A stretch of 64,000 nt of DNA from Drosophila miranda (taxonomy: Eukaryota > Arthropoda > Insecta > Diptera > Drosophilidae), in assembly GCF_003369915.1 (NCBI RefSeq), contig NC_046673.1, forward strand, positions 13,562,001 through 13,626,000. Direction: 5' to 3'. Each line of letters starts with the position of its first letter. Position 1 is the first letter of the stretch. The translations under genes and the position numbers were made by a program. Below, one piece after another: positions 48,688 to 63,395 of this stretch. A model generated the notes under the pieces. The model saw only the letters and a list, made by a program, of their open reading frames with translations. It was not told the DNA's origin and did no database searches.

Positions 48688-48858
48688 ATTTCAATATAAA
48701 TACAAGATCCGGATAGCTACTAAGCAATGGCATTAAAATTTATGGCAAATTTAAGGCGTATGGAATGCATTTCCTACGCTTTAGCACTGTTTAAATTGAG
48801 TAATTGGTTTAATTGGTGTGTAATGAGATGAAATAAGATTCAAGTTTTTTTCTATTTG

Positions 48859-50767
48859 TCACACTCGAATTTTAAATACAGCAACATTTATTTTATAATG
48901 TTTATGCAGCAGAAATGTCTTCGCTGGGAGTGCAACGTCCTCGATTTTAAGACAGTCTGTAAGAAATTTAACACACATTATTAGCCCTTAACGGGATCCA
49001 AATAAGTATGTGTTCACCTCTTACCAATTTCGTGTAGTTCCTTTCGTAACCATTTAAGGCACACTTCTAGCGGGAAAAACAAAAGTTTTCGACGAAAAAA
49101 CTCAAAGATCGCCAGAGTTGCATGTGTAAGGGACTTTAACTATAGTTCATAAAATATAAAAAATTAAATAATGATCTCCGAATGGATTAATAAACATAGA
49201 TACTTACAAAGGCAAAAACCACATAGTACACAAGGGTAGTGGGAAAAAGAAACAAAATTGCTGAGAAAAATATTGTGGCAAGGTATAGCTGTCGATCCAT
49301 ATAATTATGAGCTTCAATACGGCCTGTAATGAAACATATGTAAATAAATTGAGATCTGAACATCTTTGTACCAATCTTTGTATATTTTTAGTAGACCTAC
49401 CTTTTAATATATTATATCGGTTCCCACGAACCACTTGCCAAAGTACGGATAATCCTTTCTTTTCCACTTTATATAGACTTCAAAGAGAGATCAAGATCCA
49501 TTATATGTAAGTTAAGGCTTAATTTATTCAATCTGGACTTACACTTTGGTGTAAATATGGAAACAATGCGAATGCAATGAAACAATTGATATTAAATCTG
49601 CGAGTAAAGCTATCTGGAATGTAAACCCCAGGCATCCAAATACTCCAATGGCCAGGAAAACTTGCCGTACTATTGGTTCAATCAAATCTATCAAATTGAA
49701 TATGAATGAGTATTAAATATGCATTTAAATTTTTATTAATTTATATATTAAAACGTACCCAAAAACATGGACCACAATTGAATATGATATTTAAAACAAT
49801 CGAGGAAGAAATTATTTAAATGTATATTCAATTTAAGACCAATAGGACTTCCTTCTAAAACATTCAACAGGCTGTATAGCTGGTTGATAATACCCTAAAA
49901 TAATGGTAAATGGATAATTGCTATATGAGTGCTGCATTTCTCGACCAACTTACATGGGAAATTTGTATAAGGAAATCGCCCGGTGGGGTAACTAATGAAA
50001 ACATTATCACCATCAAAAGTATACCCAATACTCGATCTAATACAATATTTTTCATCCTATTACTATAACGAAACAAAAAAAATGTATAGAAAAACAATAA
50101 AAATAAAAAGTCATGTAAAAAATTATTCTTACCCTTTATGACAGGTTGATTGCCATTCTTTAAAGTGCTTATAAACAGTCGTGTGGCCCATTATGTTATT
50201 AATGAAAACATTTTCGGCAGTATATTTAAACAACTGTATGGGCGCATCGGCTACAAGAAGTAACAGGTGAAGACCACTCTTGAGTGCCCTGTTTTTGGGC
50301 TTATGAACTGCAACTTCGGACTGGGCCAAGCGAAAGAGCTCCAGAAAATCACAATCGCTGCCACCGCTTCCCGATGGTTGATCCAGTGTAATCTCATCAT
50401 TGACAAACAATTCTTGCACTTTTTTCTTGTGATATAGAATTATTTTGATTTGTTTGAGGTGTTCTGGGGTGATTCCTATGTATCCCAGTGAAATGTTTGG
50501 CTCCTTTTTGTCGTAAGTAAAACATATGCGCATATCGAGTTGGTGGTAGATGTTCGGTTTTTCTGCGCAGGTATTACTGCACAGGATAGAGCCGAGGAAA
50601 CGCAAATTGCTGATTGTCCCATGCTCCATCGATGCTGTGTTGAAGTCGAAGTCGACAGCATCTACGACATAGTATACGACGTCCTCGTTTATTTGTACTT
50701 GTCCGTACAAATTAGTTGGTTGTTTGAGGGTGAAGTAATCGATGGGCAAGTATATTTTGATGCTCAT
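48859..50767 (-). CDS. PIG-Q: PIG-Q / Gpi1, subunit of GPI-GlcNAc transferase
   Basis: PIG-Q (yeast Gpi1) is a membrane subunit of the ER complex that transfers GlcNAc to phosphatidylinositol, the first step of GPI-anchor synthesis. Eight exons join in phase: 50767-50133, 50062-49954, 49894-49759, 49687-49543, 49477-49401, 49323-49208, 49139-49025 and 48956-48859, giving 476 residues. The N-terminal 210 residues are soluble and poorly conserved. The C-terminal half holds the Gpi1 domain: ILLMVIMFSLVTPPG, the family motif GSPIGLKLNIHLNNFF followed by KYHIQLW, SLHSHCFHIYTKVLYK, GLSVLWQVVRGNRYNIL, and a final membrane segment with FPTTLVYYVVF. These match the order in human PIGQ as I remember it. 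The exons after the first are too short to stand out as open frames. I recall the fly counterpart as CG32578. U2af50 starts about 710 bases away on the other strand. Confidence 0.85.
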
Positions 50768-51477
50768 TTTGCAATGGAATTAAATAAACACTGGACCAAA
50801 CATCAGTAAAGTAAAAACCACTAGAAATAAAGAAACAACAAACAAGCCGGCAACTGGTTATATATTCTCTGAGCTACTGAGAAGGTGACGAAATGTACAT
50901 ATGCTTTCAACTGCGAATAGTTGATTGACGTCACAAACACAAGCATAAGAAGATTGAATGAAAACAAAAGGTAAAATCGATTAATCTTTATTATTAAATT
51001 GGTCGCTTACCTGACCCTACACATGTTTATGGTTTTACAGATAATTATAATCGCAAAATAGGCTTTGAATTAATATAAAATATGAGTTTACAAAATACTT
51101 AAGCGTTTGAGTACATCCGAAAAATGTAATGTAATTTAATATCACCTAATTTCCATCCATTGGTAGGCTCTTTTAATTAAAATAAGCTAGAATAATTTAC
51201 CTTCTCACCTTATTTTGTATTGACACCATTGACAATTTCCCACCGCCGAAATAGTAGTTCGTTTGGCGATAACTCTGAAAAGGCACCCCTGCGATAGTTA
51301 CAACGTTTCATTCCACTGTTCTGCTATATTCACGTGTTCTGTTTTATTTCGTTTCTCTTGATATATTTTTTGTGTTAATGTACCCCTTCCGACGGGATAC
51401 ATTTTTCGTCGGCATTAATAAATATTAAAACTAGTTTTTGTTTAAATAGCAATTTATTTTTTTGCATCAATTCGAAA
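50768..51477. promoter_or_regulatory. Divergent intergenic region, PIG-Q and U2af50 promoters
   Basis: About 710 bases separate two divergent start codons. Both genes are housekeeping in type. I see no gene here, and no perfect TATCGATA element. It should hold both 5' UTRs. Confidence 0.5.
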
Positions 51478-53502
<2,025 letters not shown>

Positions 53503-53572
53503 ATAAAAACTACAAAAAAAAACAAACAAAAAAACTAACACTAAATCATATTTCTCACATTCACCGATGTTC

Positions 53573-53578
53573 AATAAA
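53573..53578 (+). terminator. Polyadenylation signal of U2af50
   Basis: A canonical AATAAA lies 70 bases after the U2af50 stop codon. Confidence 0.65.
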
Positions 53579-55050
53579 ATTACACATAATAAACAACAAC
53601 AATGTATGACCCGACGTGTGTCTCACTAAAAAAAAAGTGTTTTGTTTTTCTCTTTTTGTATTTACTTTGGGACTGTTGGCCCGATTTTGTGGTACAGGCC
53701 CAGCCATGGCCCAGGGTTGGCCATGTTAAAGGGACAGACAGGATTCTCTCGGACAATAGAAGAGCAATAAGAGAGCATAGGCTGGACCGAAGGAAAGAAT
53801 GTTAAAGAGTTGGTACGCTTGATAAGAGATCGATTTATGCTGCCCTGGGTCGGAGGCCAATAGCTGAACAGTGACGTGACTACACAAGAACAGACCACGG
53901 TGCACACACCAACCTCACAGAAGGAAGGACAGATGCAGTCCGCCAAGTGAAGGGGGAAAGAGGGGCCATTATTCGGTCCTGAATTAAACCTATGTATGCA
54001 TCTGTGGACTCACAAAAAATGCGAAAGCATTCCAACGTTGAGGGGATATCTCACAGGCTATTATTACCTGTGAAGTATAACCTCAAGAAACCCTGCTTCC
54101 CTGCCCTGCAGATTTAGATTTAAACTTTAATCTCACAGAGGAAATACAAAAATAATATATTTCATGAAATAGAAAGAGATTGTCGGGTCGGTTTTTACTG
54201 CAATGAAACTGAGGGAAAAATAGTGGAAACAGCGGTGGTGGGAAACTGTACCCAGAAGTAGTCTATGATATAATTATGAACATAGAAATAGTGTACATGG
54301 ATATTCATCGTATTTCTTATAGAGGTATTGCACTTGACTATTGTTATCCTGGATTGTACCAGAATCTGATGGCAATATAATGTACATAGGAATGGAATCT
54401 ATCATAAGTGGAATGGAATTCATACAGCTCTCAAAATATCCATAATCTTTTCTTTCTAAGTATATGTATAAGAGTCCATTGGTTAGGCAAAGGGCTGAAC
54501 ATTCTTGCCCAAATCTTGCTAATAACTTGATCTTTTTAATACAAAATTAATATGTTTCCTAAAAGATTGGCTAATTATTATATGCGTAATATTATTTTAA
54601 GCTTTAACCACTTTTTGTAAGGTTTTCCTCCAAATATTAAAGTAAACCAAGGATGCAGCGATAGTTTTATGTAGTTATAAAGAATGTGGAAGCTCCATTT
54701 GAAGCTTGGCACGATGCCCCAAATGGAAATCGGTACTTAGCCAATCGTAAAGAATATATATTAATTTATCAGATAAAAATGCCATGGAAAAGATCTTAAA
54801 ACAGCTGTCAAATGAAAATGTATTTGAAATTGATGACTAATGACTATCCAATATGTTTAAATATTGATATTATTAATGTTTTTAAAAGTTACGTGCCATT
54901 AAGTTACGATGGAAGTCGCTTGTAAAGTTAAGGCCCATCTAACGCCGGTTAATCTTTATTTGGCATTAAAAAATTGTAAAACATTAAACAGTATAGGTAA
55001 AGGTTTCGTTTGGTTTGTACGGGTACACCGTAGGTATATGTATATGTTTC

Positions 55051-55072
55051 TGATATGATATGATATGATATG
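55051..55072. repeat. (TGATA)n pentanucleotide run
   Basis: Four copies of TGATA lie in the probable 3' UTR of sl. Confidence 0.85.
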
Positions 55073-55456
55073 CATATGAGACATTCGTTAACCAGTTAAA
55101 AAATAGACATACGACATAGAAACAGAGAGGCGAAAATGGTACATAGACAATAACTTAAAGTACAACTAGAAAATACTTGAAAAATGCTTGACTAAAACAC
55201 AGATAAATGTAGATCTATCTATGGTTTTAGTATGTGGTAAGTAGACATAGAATAAAATATATTGCACGGGGTCTGCCGCTTTAGAAATATGTGGGAGAGT
55301 GGAAAAGGCTCCTACTCTTTCATTAAATGCTTGAATGCTTGAAATTTCAAATGGGTTTTGTTCCAGAACTTATCAAATGGAATGCCCTTTAAGTTTTGTT
55401 CAGTTGTGGTGCGTGTGTTTCAGATACTTTTGGGGTACTTCAGGAGGACTCTATGG

Positions 55457-58400
55457 CTAAGTGGAAGTGATATTTGTTATCTTTATGTTGACCAGCAATG
55501 AGGATAGTTCTAGTTCCTCGCTGAATTTGTTCCTCAAGATTACACTGCGATAGCCCTGGCGCACACAGGTCAATGGATAGCAGGCCTGCGCTATGAAATG
55601 TGTCTCCGCAAACATATCCTCGTCCTGGACTTCGAACCGGAGGATCGCAAACTGTGGATTGCGTACGGTAAACTCGCAGGCCTCATTCCACACCGGATTG
55701 AAGCCATTCTCATTGACTTTGGTGCGATATTTGATCCCAGTATCGAAGCTGGCGCCCATGATTTCCACCACGATTTGTGGATTATTGGATTTACCGCCGC
55801 GAAACAGATGCCGTGCCGCTATCAGGCGTATGCTGACACGCACTTCATTGAGGCCATCGGACAGCGGGTTGTTTGGATTGAAACTTTCGGCCTTCATGAA
55901 CGACGGCTTCAGTATATAGCCACATTGGCCATTATTCCGGAACTTGGCCTGATTCAGTTGCATGGCCTTGTCGCCCGTCTGATAGTTGAGGGCTATCATC
56001 TGAGATCCAATATTCCAGAAAGGCACGGGATTGAAGTTCGACGAGTCGAGGCGCTGCCCCTTGGGATACACCCGACTGATTTGGTTTCGATGATACGAGA
56101 GAAAGAGCTGCGTATTCTGTTGGAAGAACTGCTTTTCGGCCTTCGTTTCGGGAAAACTGGACATCTCCTGGAAAATCCAGGAGTGCTCACGAAATGGTAC
56201 ACTCCGGAAATATATTATCAGATCGGACATTTCCTTGGCCACGCGCGCCGTGCGCTCTTTTTTGCGCCGCTCAGTGGCCAGTTGACTAGCGATTAAGGCC
56301 GCCTCCTGGATGGCCTTTATCCATTCGTAGGCCGTCTCCTGATTGTCAAACCCGATCACAAACGGATTTTGCATCGTTGGTGTTTGTATCTGCAGCTTGA
56401 ATATGATGCCAGGCTCATTTGATTCGAAGAGCGAGGCCACGGCCCCATAGATCTCAATCGAATCGGTGCGGCCGTCGGTGCCCTCCTCATTCACCGAATT
56501 GTAATCCTCTGTGGCGGCATCAATCACCTAAACAGGAGGGGCAATGTATATATATATTTAAATTAACCATTAATCCATTTAGCTCCTCACCTTTACATAA
56601 TTGGCTGGCAAATGCTTCTTTATCATGCCGCCATAGTCCCCTATCCACCACATGGTGTTGTTTCTTTGGACATTCGTGATGATGGCATGCTTGGGAAAGG
56701 ACAGCTCATCCGGTTTGTTGGCCTTGTAGCTGTACAGAGCCTTGCAGGTGACATGCTCTTCCAGATTGGAGCCCATATAATTCGAAGCTCCGTTGCCATC
56801 GTTGCTGTGATCTGTGCCCTGCTGTGCATTCTCCGCCAGTGCCTGTCGCAGCAGATCCTGGGACACAGGATGGCAGAGCTTCACATTGCGATACAACGGA
56901 TTTCTCGTATAATAATGGATGAGCGACACCAACGACTCAAACTGCATCGTATCGATGGCATACAGTCGTCCCTCTTGGATAATCCGACAGTGTTTGATCT
57001 TTCGATTGATCGTGAACGAAATGACAAAAGCATTGATGCTCTGCACCGAGGGGCGTACCAAAAACGAACCAATGTCCAGCTTGAACAGTCCCTGCTCGGC
57101 CTGCTCCTTGGTGGTGTTTGGATGGAACCAGTCCTGGTCCTCATGCTTCTTCGGCTGTGGCACTGGCTCTTTAAGTATTATCGAAAACTCCGAGCTGCGC
57201 AGCATATTCTTGCGATAGTAAACAATCAGCGAATACAGCGAATCGAATATGAAATTCTCGACCAAATAGTAGCGAATGGAGCCGTTCTCGTGCTTCAATT
57301 TGATGCGACAGTGATTCGGTCGATTCCGACGCCAAAACGAGAGGCTATAGTCGCCCACAAATGTGGCCGATTCGCGCACCAAAAATGTTCCATCACCAAG
57401 ATGTTTATACTTTTGCAGCAGGTCGTCGGCTTCTTTGCGGCCACCTGGAACAACAACGAAATTGTAATGCAATCATCATCATTTAATGGAATGGGAAAAT
57501 ATTATTTTAAAATTATTTACAGGTGAGAGAAAATGAATAGCAAATTATATGGTGAAACCAGTTGAAACCGGTTCTAATACACTACTTATACGCGTTGCTC
57601 GGGTAGTGTATGTGTAATATTATTACTATTATCTTTTTATCCAATGAAAAATATTTTAACACATTCCCATAAATCCCTCTATCTATACTTTTCCATTAAC
57701 GAATCACCATCCATTCGTATTCCATTGTATCTCTCTTGCTCTTCCAGCCAACGAGTTACCATCTGGCCGTTACTCCGCCAGTAGAGTATTGGAGAGAGAA
57801 TCTAATATACCCCATATACATACTCTTTGAGTACTTTGCGAACAAAGGGCAGACGGTACATTATGGGGCACTTTTTAAAGTGGATATCCCGTATCGGAAC
57901 GCAGATATGGGATAACAGATAGGCAGATACGAGAGCACAGATAGCAATAAATATGTCACTTGCATGGCCCGGCAGCTGTAATTATTAAGCAATCTTTATG
58001 GCAAAGCCCGTTCCGTCCCATAGATAATGGTTTGGTTTTGGTGATATCAATCGATCGATTGGCCGGACAGCGGTACCTGACCAGATACCAGATACCAGAT
58101 ACTAGCTCCTGTAGAGAATATGTTCTGTTTACCTTCCAATTTGCCATGAAACCAGTTTTCACCAAAATGCAGCTCATCGTTGGCCGAGGTATCCTTCTGT
58201 TTTTGTTGCATTGTGTTGTTCAAAGAACAGGACGTCGACAGACCGAAGTCGTCATCTTCTGAGTTGCCATTGCGATGTGATTCGCTGATTTCAGAGGTGT
58301 AGATGAGCTCTTGTTGGGTCAACACAAACTGATAGAGATTCCAGGACTTGTCCACGGGATCCTTGAAGTACAGCAGCCCCTCTTTGAATACCTTGCGCAT

Positions 58401-60030
58401 ATTTTCACCCTCATTTTCGCCACCGCCACCGCTCAACGATGATCGATGGGTAAGCGATGAGCCGCCGCCGCCACCAGCAGCGGCGGCTGCTATGCCACCG
58501 TTACTTATGCCCACGCCGCTGAATGTCGTCTCATCGTATTGCGGCAGCTTCTTGTGCTTTAGAATTATCTTGCGGCGGAGCTGGTAGGGGGAGGGCAAAT
58601 GCTGTTCGTTCCGATCACATGGCTGCGTGAGCAGCATATCGCCAAAGACCTAACGAAAAAAGAAAATGGGAAAACAATTAGCGAATGATTCACCCAAGGA
58701 ATCATCAGCCATATTGTACCTCAATTAACGCCTGTGCCATATTTCGTTGCTGCTCTAAAGAGCAATTCTGTTCGATGGACAGAATGACGGGATACTCGGA
58801 GGTGGTGAAGGCATGATCCTTGATGGTCTTTACAACATCCATGAACTTGATTTTGGATGTCATTGTGTGACCATGGAATATGTAGGGTAAGTTATCGGGG
58901 CCATTCCAACAGTCGAGCTCAATGCAGCGACAGCCCATGCGCAGGGCCCGGGCATAGGCCTCGCACGATGATTCGCTGGAGAATTGATCGCCCGTCAGGT
59001 AGGTGTTGTGCGACGAGGCTATCCAGTATGAGGAGAGCGGCAGGTTCATGTCCATGAAGATGGCATCGTATTTGCTGTTCCACAGGTCGTTCTGCTTCGA
59101 GAAGAGGTAGTCGACGAACTCCGACAGCGTCAGATAGGGCTCCTGTACATCGCGCTCCACATCCTGCACAAAGTCACGTATGAAGCCGGATATGGACCCG
59201 GAATTGAGCTCGCCCACGTTCAGATCACGCTGTTCTGTTTCCAGAAAACGCTTCAGCTCTGTGGGACGCACTGTCTGCTGATCCTCCGAGTAGGGAAAGG
59301 CACTCGATGCGGCTGTTCCCCCACACAGAATGTTGGCGAAACTATGCGGCAGTAGGAGCTTCTGATAGAGACGCGAAAAGTCATCAAACTTGAGGTCATG
59401 CTTTCGTCGGACATCGTCGGTGAAGCACTCCATGAATTTGCTGGTGGTCATTTTGCAACTCACGCCGGCCAGGAACATCTTAAAGTCCTTGATGGTCACC
59501 TGCGTCTGGGATTGTTCCGACGATTTGGTCGAATGCGAATTGACATTCTCGATCTGATAGTATTCGCGTCGCAGCCAGCGATCGATCTGCAGCGGATACG
59601 AAGCGTTCACTGTGTCCTTAACCATATAACGGAGCCCACGCACCCAATTGTCCGCCTCGATCTCCGATAGGGCCACCACCGAGAAGCTCTTCAGCTTGAA
59701 GTGATTGCCATACAAGATGACAAAGCATTTGCTGTTCTCGTAGCGCTGGCAATCGTCGGCGAAGAGCCGGAACTCCTTCGAGTGCTTGCCCACACGTATC
59801 TCACGGATCTCGCGCAGCTGTATCGTACCCTCAAAGTCGGTCCGGGGCGTTTGGGCGGCCACTGTCGACCATAGCAGCTGACGCGTTTCCCTGATAAGCA
59901 TTAGATGGCGACGATCGGGACGCCTTTGCTTGCCGTACAGCTTCGTCACAATTGTACCGCGCTCCAGCATGCCAATGGTCTGCTCCATTTCACCCAGCAG
60001 CGGGGCGTTCATTGCACTGAAGCAGCTCAT
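55457..60030 (-). CDS. sl: small wing, phospholipase C gamma
   Basis: Small wing is the fly PLC-gamma. It hydrolyses PIP2 to IP3 and diacylglycerol downstream of receptor tyrosine kinases. Four exons join in phase: 60030-58720, 58649-58133, 57444-56591 and 56527-55457, giving 1,250 residues. The order is an N-terminal PH domain, EF-hand region, catalytic X box, a Ser/Gly-rich linker, SH2 (NWFHGKLE...GTFLVRES), second SH2 (DWFHPNTT...GSFLVRPS), SH3 (ALYSYKANKPDELSF), the second half of a split PH, the Y box (NQISRVYPKGQRLDSSNFNP) and a C2 domain. Both catalytic histidines are present, in SSHNTYL (about 341) and FHGHT (about 386), as are both FLVR arginines of the SH2 domains. One intron cuts the first SH2 domain. 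The Gly/Ala run in exon 2 (AAAAAGGGGGSS) is low complexity. Confidence 0.96.
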
Positions 60031-60422
60031 CGTATCGTTGTTTTCTGTTTACTGCCACTGCTGCTTCTGCTTCCGAAATGTAAATCAGTTCTGCCACACG
60101 CACGTTTGCATTTACAATATGTATATGCACACACGGTCTCCGGACTCCGGATGTTTTTCCACAGCCTAAACCATACGACTATACGACTGGCTGACTTGCT
60201 GACTGGCTAAACGTTCACGTTTGTGCTGTGGGTGGTGGGTGGTCGCCCTTGGTGGCATTTGCAATTGCAAGTGCAAGTGCAATTGCCTACTTGTTGAATT
60301 TCATAAAAAATCACAAACTCTACACGGCTACTACACATTTGGTACACATTTGCTACATAATGGAAGGAAAAAGAGGGTGGTGACAACAGGCAACATGGCA
60401 AGGTAACGTAAAGTGTGTGACA

Positions 60423-60460
60423 AAGTGTGACCGCAGTGTTTTTATATATACCAATTCAGT
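60423..60460 (-). promoter_or_regulatory. sl: Probable sl core promoter, motif 6-like plus motif 1-like
   Basis: On the minus strand GGTATATATA (motif 6-like) at about 60452-60443 is followed by CGGTCACACTT at about 60433-60423, which matches the motif 1 consensus except at the last base. This lies about 390 bases upstream of the sl start codon, in the correct order and orientation. The element match is read directly; its role is inferred. Confidence 0.5.
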
Positions 60461-60724
60461 ATATTTGGCCCTTGTGGACACGAACAAAAACGACATTGTG
60501 GATAAAATACGAGCAACAAAGCTGAACGCTTCCAAATGTTGCTGGCCATGTTGACTGTTGCAAAGGCCCCTATATTAGACGCCTCAAATAATTTAATTCA
60601 ATGGAAACCCCACTAACAGATAAGATTATCTACTAACGAATCCACTGTTTTTGCCTGTTGTCTATACCCTTTTTTATAGCCCATTCAAAATTAAGACTAA
60701 TTTTTTTTTGTCGCGGGAGAGAGC

Positions 60725-60775
60725 ACTTATCGGTCTTTCCCTCAAAAATATACCAAAATATACCGTCTCATTTCC
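60725..60775. promoter_or_regulatory. ATACCGTCTCATTT block similar to the nonA promoter
   Basis: The plus strand reads CACTTATCGGT, then CCCTCAAAAATATACC, AAAATATACCGTCTCATTT. The nonA promoter at 33127-33187 contains the same pieces in the same order. The two copies of the motif 6 type (GGTATATTTT on the minus strand) suggest a second upstream start for sl or an unannotated transcript. No gene lies directly at this site. Confidence 0.35.
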
Positions 60776-61223
60776 AAAAAACACCGATGAAAAAACGAAC
60801 TTAGCCCACTTAAGCCCCCTTTATTTTAACTGGATAACAATTTAAGTTGCAGGGGAAATTGTCTGACGGATGATTCGGATATCCAACCACGAAAAAGATA
60901 ACAACGGCTATCGATACTATCGCCTGGATACGAGAGATGCGCGCCAAATGGAAATTGTTTGAAAGTGAATAAGTGAAAAGGATATGAATGCAAATTTAAT
61001 AGATTAATGATAAATAACATTATAATACCGCAATTTCGACGTCAAAACATAGCAAAAAGTAAATAATATACTATAATTGGTCGCCCTCGCTGACAATTGC
61101 ACTACTTGTTGAATATCAGATTTATTCATTTCTCATTCCAGCCATAAACTACACTATTCGATAGACCAGCCACCAACGTCGGATATGATAATCGAATACG
61201 AAGCAACAGCGCATGCCTGCCAA

Positions 61224-61242
61224 ATATATATATATATATATA
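61224..61242. repeat. (TA)n microsatellite
   Basis: About nine TA dinucleotides lie in the region between sl and the desaturase. Confidence 0.85.
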
Positions 61243-61801
61243 CAACGGGCTTACCGGCTAATATATTAATTTATAATTCGTATAGTTAATTGCATTTAGT
61301 TTAATTTTTGCCGAGTTTTGATAAATCTATAAATGGTAAATTTCGATTGGTTCATTTCCAGCAGTGCTGCAAAGCGTGGGTGCAGTTGAAAACGGTTGAA
61401 TTTGAATTTTAATTTTAAATATGGAACTTACTGCAATTCAATTCGAACCAAAATGTCGCCATTCATTTATAATACATATAATAAAAAGCCTTTGTATGGG
61501 TATATGCGTTTAATAACCAGATATATGTATTTGTATATATATAATTCCTTTACGTTTATAAACATCAAGAATTTCAAAAATATTTGTCGTTTTGTGTCTG
61601 TATGTTCTGTGTAAATATTAATTAATAAAATAAGCTAACAAAAACAAAAATCTGCAACCATTTGTTTTGTAACAGGTGCCTGGAAAAGTGTCTTTGTGTT
61701 TAAATTCTTTTGTAGTTTGCAGGTATTTGCCGGCTAAAGCCGCTCATTATTAGCATTGAATGCTTTTTGTTTTTATTTTTATGCTATTTTTTGTCGTTTG
61801 C

Positions 61802-63075
61802 CTAATCTTGCTTCCTGTGCATAATAAGCGCCTCCTCGATTTCCTCCTTTGGCTGATCCTTGTCGCCCCAGCCCCAAGTGGGGTGAGTGCCGTCGCCAGT
61901 GCGCTTCACACGCTTCTCGATAATGGCCGGCGATACGGTCTTCAGGTCATAGGCCCAGCCAATCTTCGAAAAGCAGTCAATAAAGAATGTGGTAAAGTTG
62001 AGAGAGTAAAAGCCAAGTTCAGCCGTCTTGTAGTCCCATGGAAACACATGATGATAGTTGTGCCAGCCCTCGCCAAAGGCCAAAACAGCGACGGATATGT
62101 TCTGAGTAGGGCTGATGAATCTGAGCAAAGAAAAGTTATGTATTAGAAGCTCCCGCTAGGCTAGGGCTAGATAGATCAGTTTAGACGACTTACTGGTCAT
62201 ATGGGCGTCCACCAAACTTGTGGGCAGCACTGTTGACGAGCCAGGTCACATTCAAAATGAAGCACCAACGGAACATGGTGGCCACAAACCAAGCGTTCAT
62301 AATCGACTCATCCCAAAAGTAAATCGGTATCATGGTGGGCAGCACAAAGCAGGCAAACGGCATCAGGTACAAATAATAGCTGCGAAATAAGCTTGGATAA
62401 AGACATGGGCACCGACTCTAGGTATGGGGTCGCCACTCACCGCTTCTGGAACATCAGTATGGGATCGGCACGTAAATCGGATAGGTCTATGCCCTGGCCC
62501 TTGGCCTTTACCTCCGGGTGTTTCTTGCACAGCAGCCATCCAATGTGCGAAAAGAAGAAGCCACGCGTGGCATTATGGGGATCGGCATCCGTCTCCGAGA
62601 ACTTGTGGTGGACGCGATGGTCACGGGCCCAGTGATAGGCGGCATCCTGGAACGCAATCGTATTGAAGATGACCAACAACAAGCGCAATTGCCACTTGGC
62701 CTTGTAGGATCGATGGGCCCACAGACGGTGAGCGCCAGCAGTGATGCCAAGTCCAGAGCACACATAAAGGACGAATGCGAAACCAATTGTCACCCATTTG
62801 GCCGAAGTAACCAAAAGATAGAGCCCATAGATGGCGGCCAAATGCAAGTAACCAAAGGCCAGGATATTGCGCCACACTAGCTTCACTTTGCGCCCGTCGG
62901 CACACTTCTGGAAGCTCTGGTTACCTTCATCTCCCTCGAAGAGCACACCATTGGAGGTGGCGAATGGCACCTCGCCTGCATCTCCTCCTGCTCCTGTTCC
63001 TGCATTCACTTGCATCTTTGAATCGACGGTTACCACTGCTTCTGCTTTGGCCTGGGCCTTGATATTGGGCGGCAT
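61802..63075 (-). CDS. Acyl-CoA delta-9 desaturase
   Basis: This is a membrane-bound stearoyl-CoA-type desaturase, which introduces a cis double bond into fatty acyl-CoA at the ER using cytochrome b5 and a di-iron centre. Three exons join in phase: 63075-62441, 62379-62194 and 62120-61802, giving 379 residues. The start is MPPNIKAQ at 63075; the frame is open further upstream but without an ATG. After a variable N-terminal region rich in Ala and Gly come two hydrophobic hairpins. The three histidine boxes are complete: HRLWAH, HRVHH and HNYHH. The fourth iron-binding region has WLVNSAAH. I cannot assign it to a particular fly desaturase (desat1, desat2, desatF, CG8630, CG9743, CG9747, CG15531). 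As I remember, all of those lie on chromosome 3 in D. melanogaster, so its place beside sl is unexpected. Confidence 0.92.
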
Positions 63076-63395
63076 GTTTAATCGACGAATTGCTTTATTA
63101 TTTGGCACAATACAAAATATAAGTAGTTTTCTTAGTCAACGACAAATATTGTCTATATTTAAGGGCGAGACGACAGATGGAGCTTTGCTTCTAGATTTTT
63201 CAACAACAACGCAAATGCATACTCCGATAGTTTTCAATAACTGTATAAAAAAACTCCTTGTGCCTATCGAAAACTATCGAAGCGCGCCAACTCAAAAATG
63301 GCCAGCCCTAATTACTGTTAATTAGCGCCGTAAATAAATGCAATGCAGGAAAACATTGAGCTTAGCAAACAAAAAAGTTAATTAAATAGCGAAAG
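63076..63395. promoter_or_regulatory. Divergent promoter region, desaturase and 63396 gene
   Basis: About 320 bases separate the two divergent start codons. A CTATCGAAAACTATCGAAG stretch, two half-like TATCGA sites, lies around 63265-63283. No other gene is seen, and the two genes probably share this promoter region. Confidence 0.45.

Larger units (their letters stand above)
53503..55456. other. Intergenic region between convergent U2af50 and sl
   Basis: This region holds the U2af50 3' UTR (AATAAA 53573-53578) and the sl 3' UTR (minus-strand AATAAA at 54960-54955 is a candidate). A short TGATA pentanucleotide run lies at about 55051-55072. I see no coding region. Confidence 0.55.
60031..61801. 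other. Intergenic region between sl and the desaturase gene
   Basis: This region holds the sl 5' UTR and promoter at its left end and the 3' UTR of the desaturase at its right end (minus-strand AATAAA at 61777-61772). A (TA)n run lies at about 61224-61242. I see no further gene. Confidence 0.55.

Noticed and set aside
56612-57526. 304-codon plus-strand frame opposite sl
   Set aside because: It is antisense to the SH2-SH2-SH3 exon of sl, whose identity is certain; the open frame is a by-product of codon usage.
63076-63108. Upstream extension of the desaturase frame (MPNNKAIRRL)
   Set aside because: The codon at its beginning is GTG, not ATG. The first ATG in the frame is at 63075.
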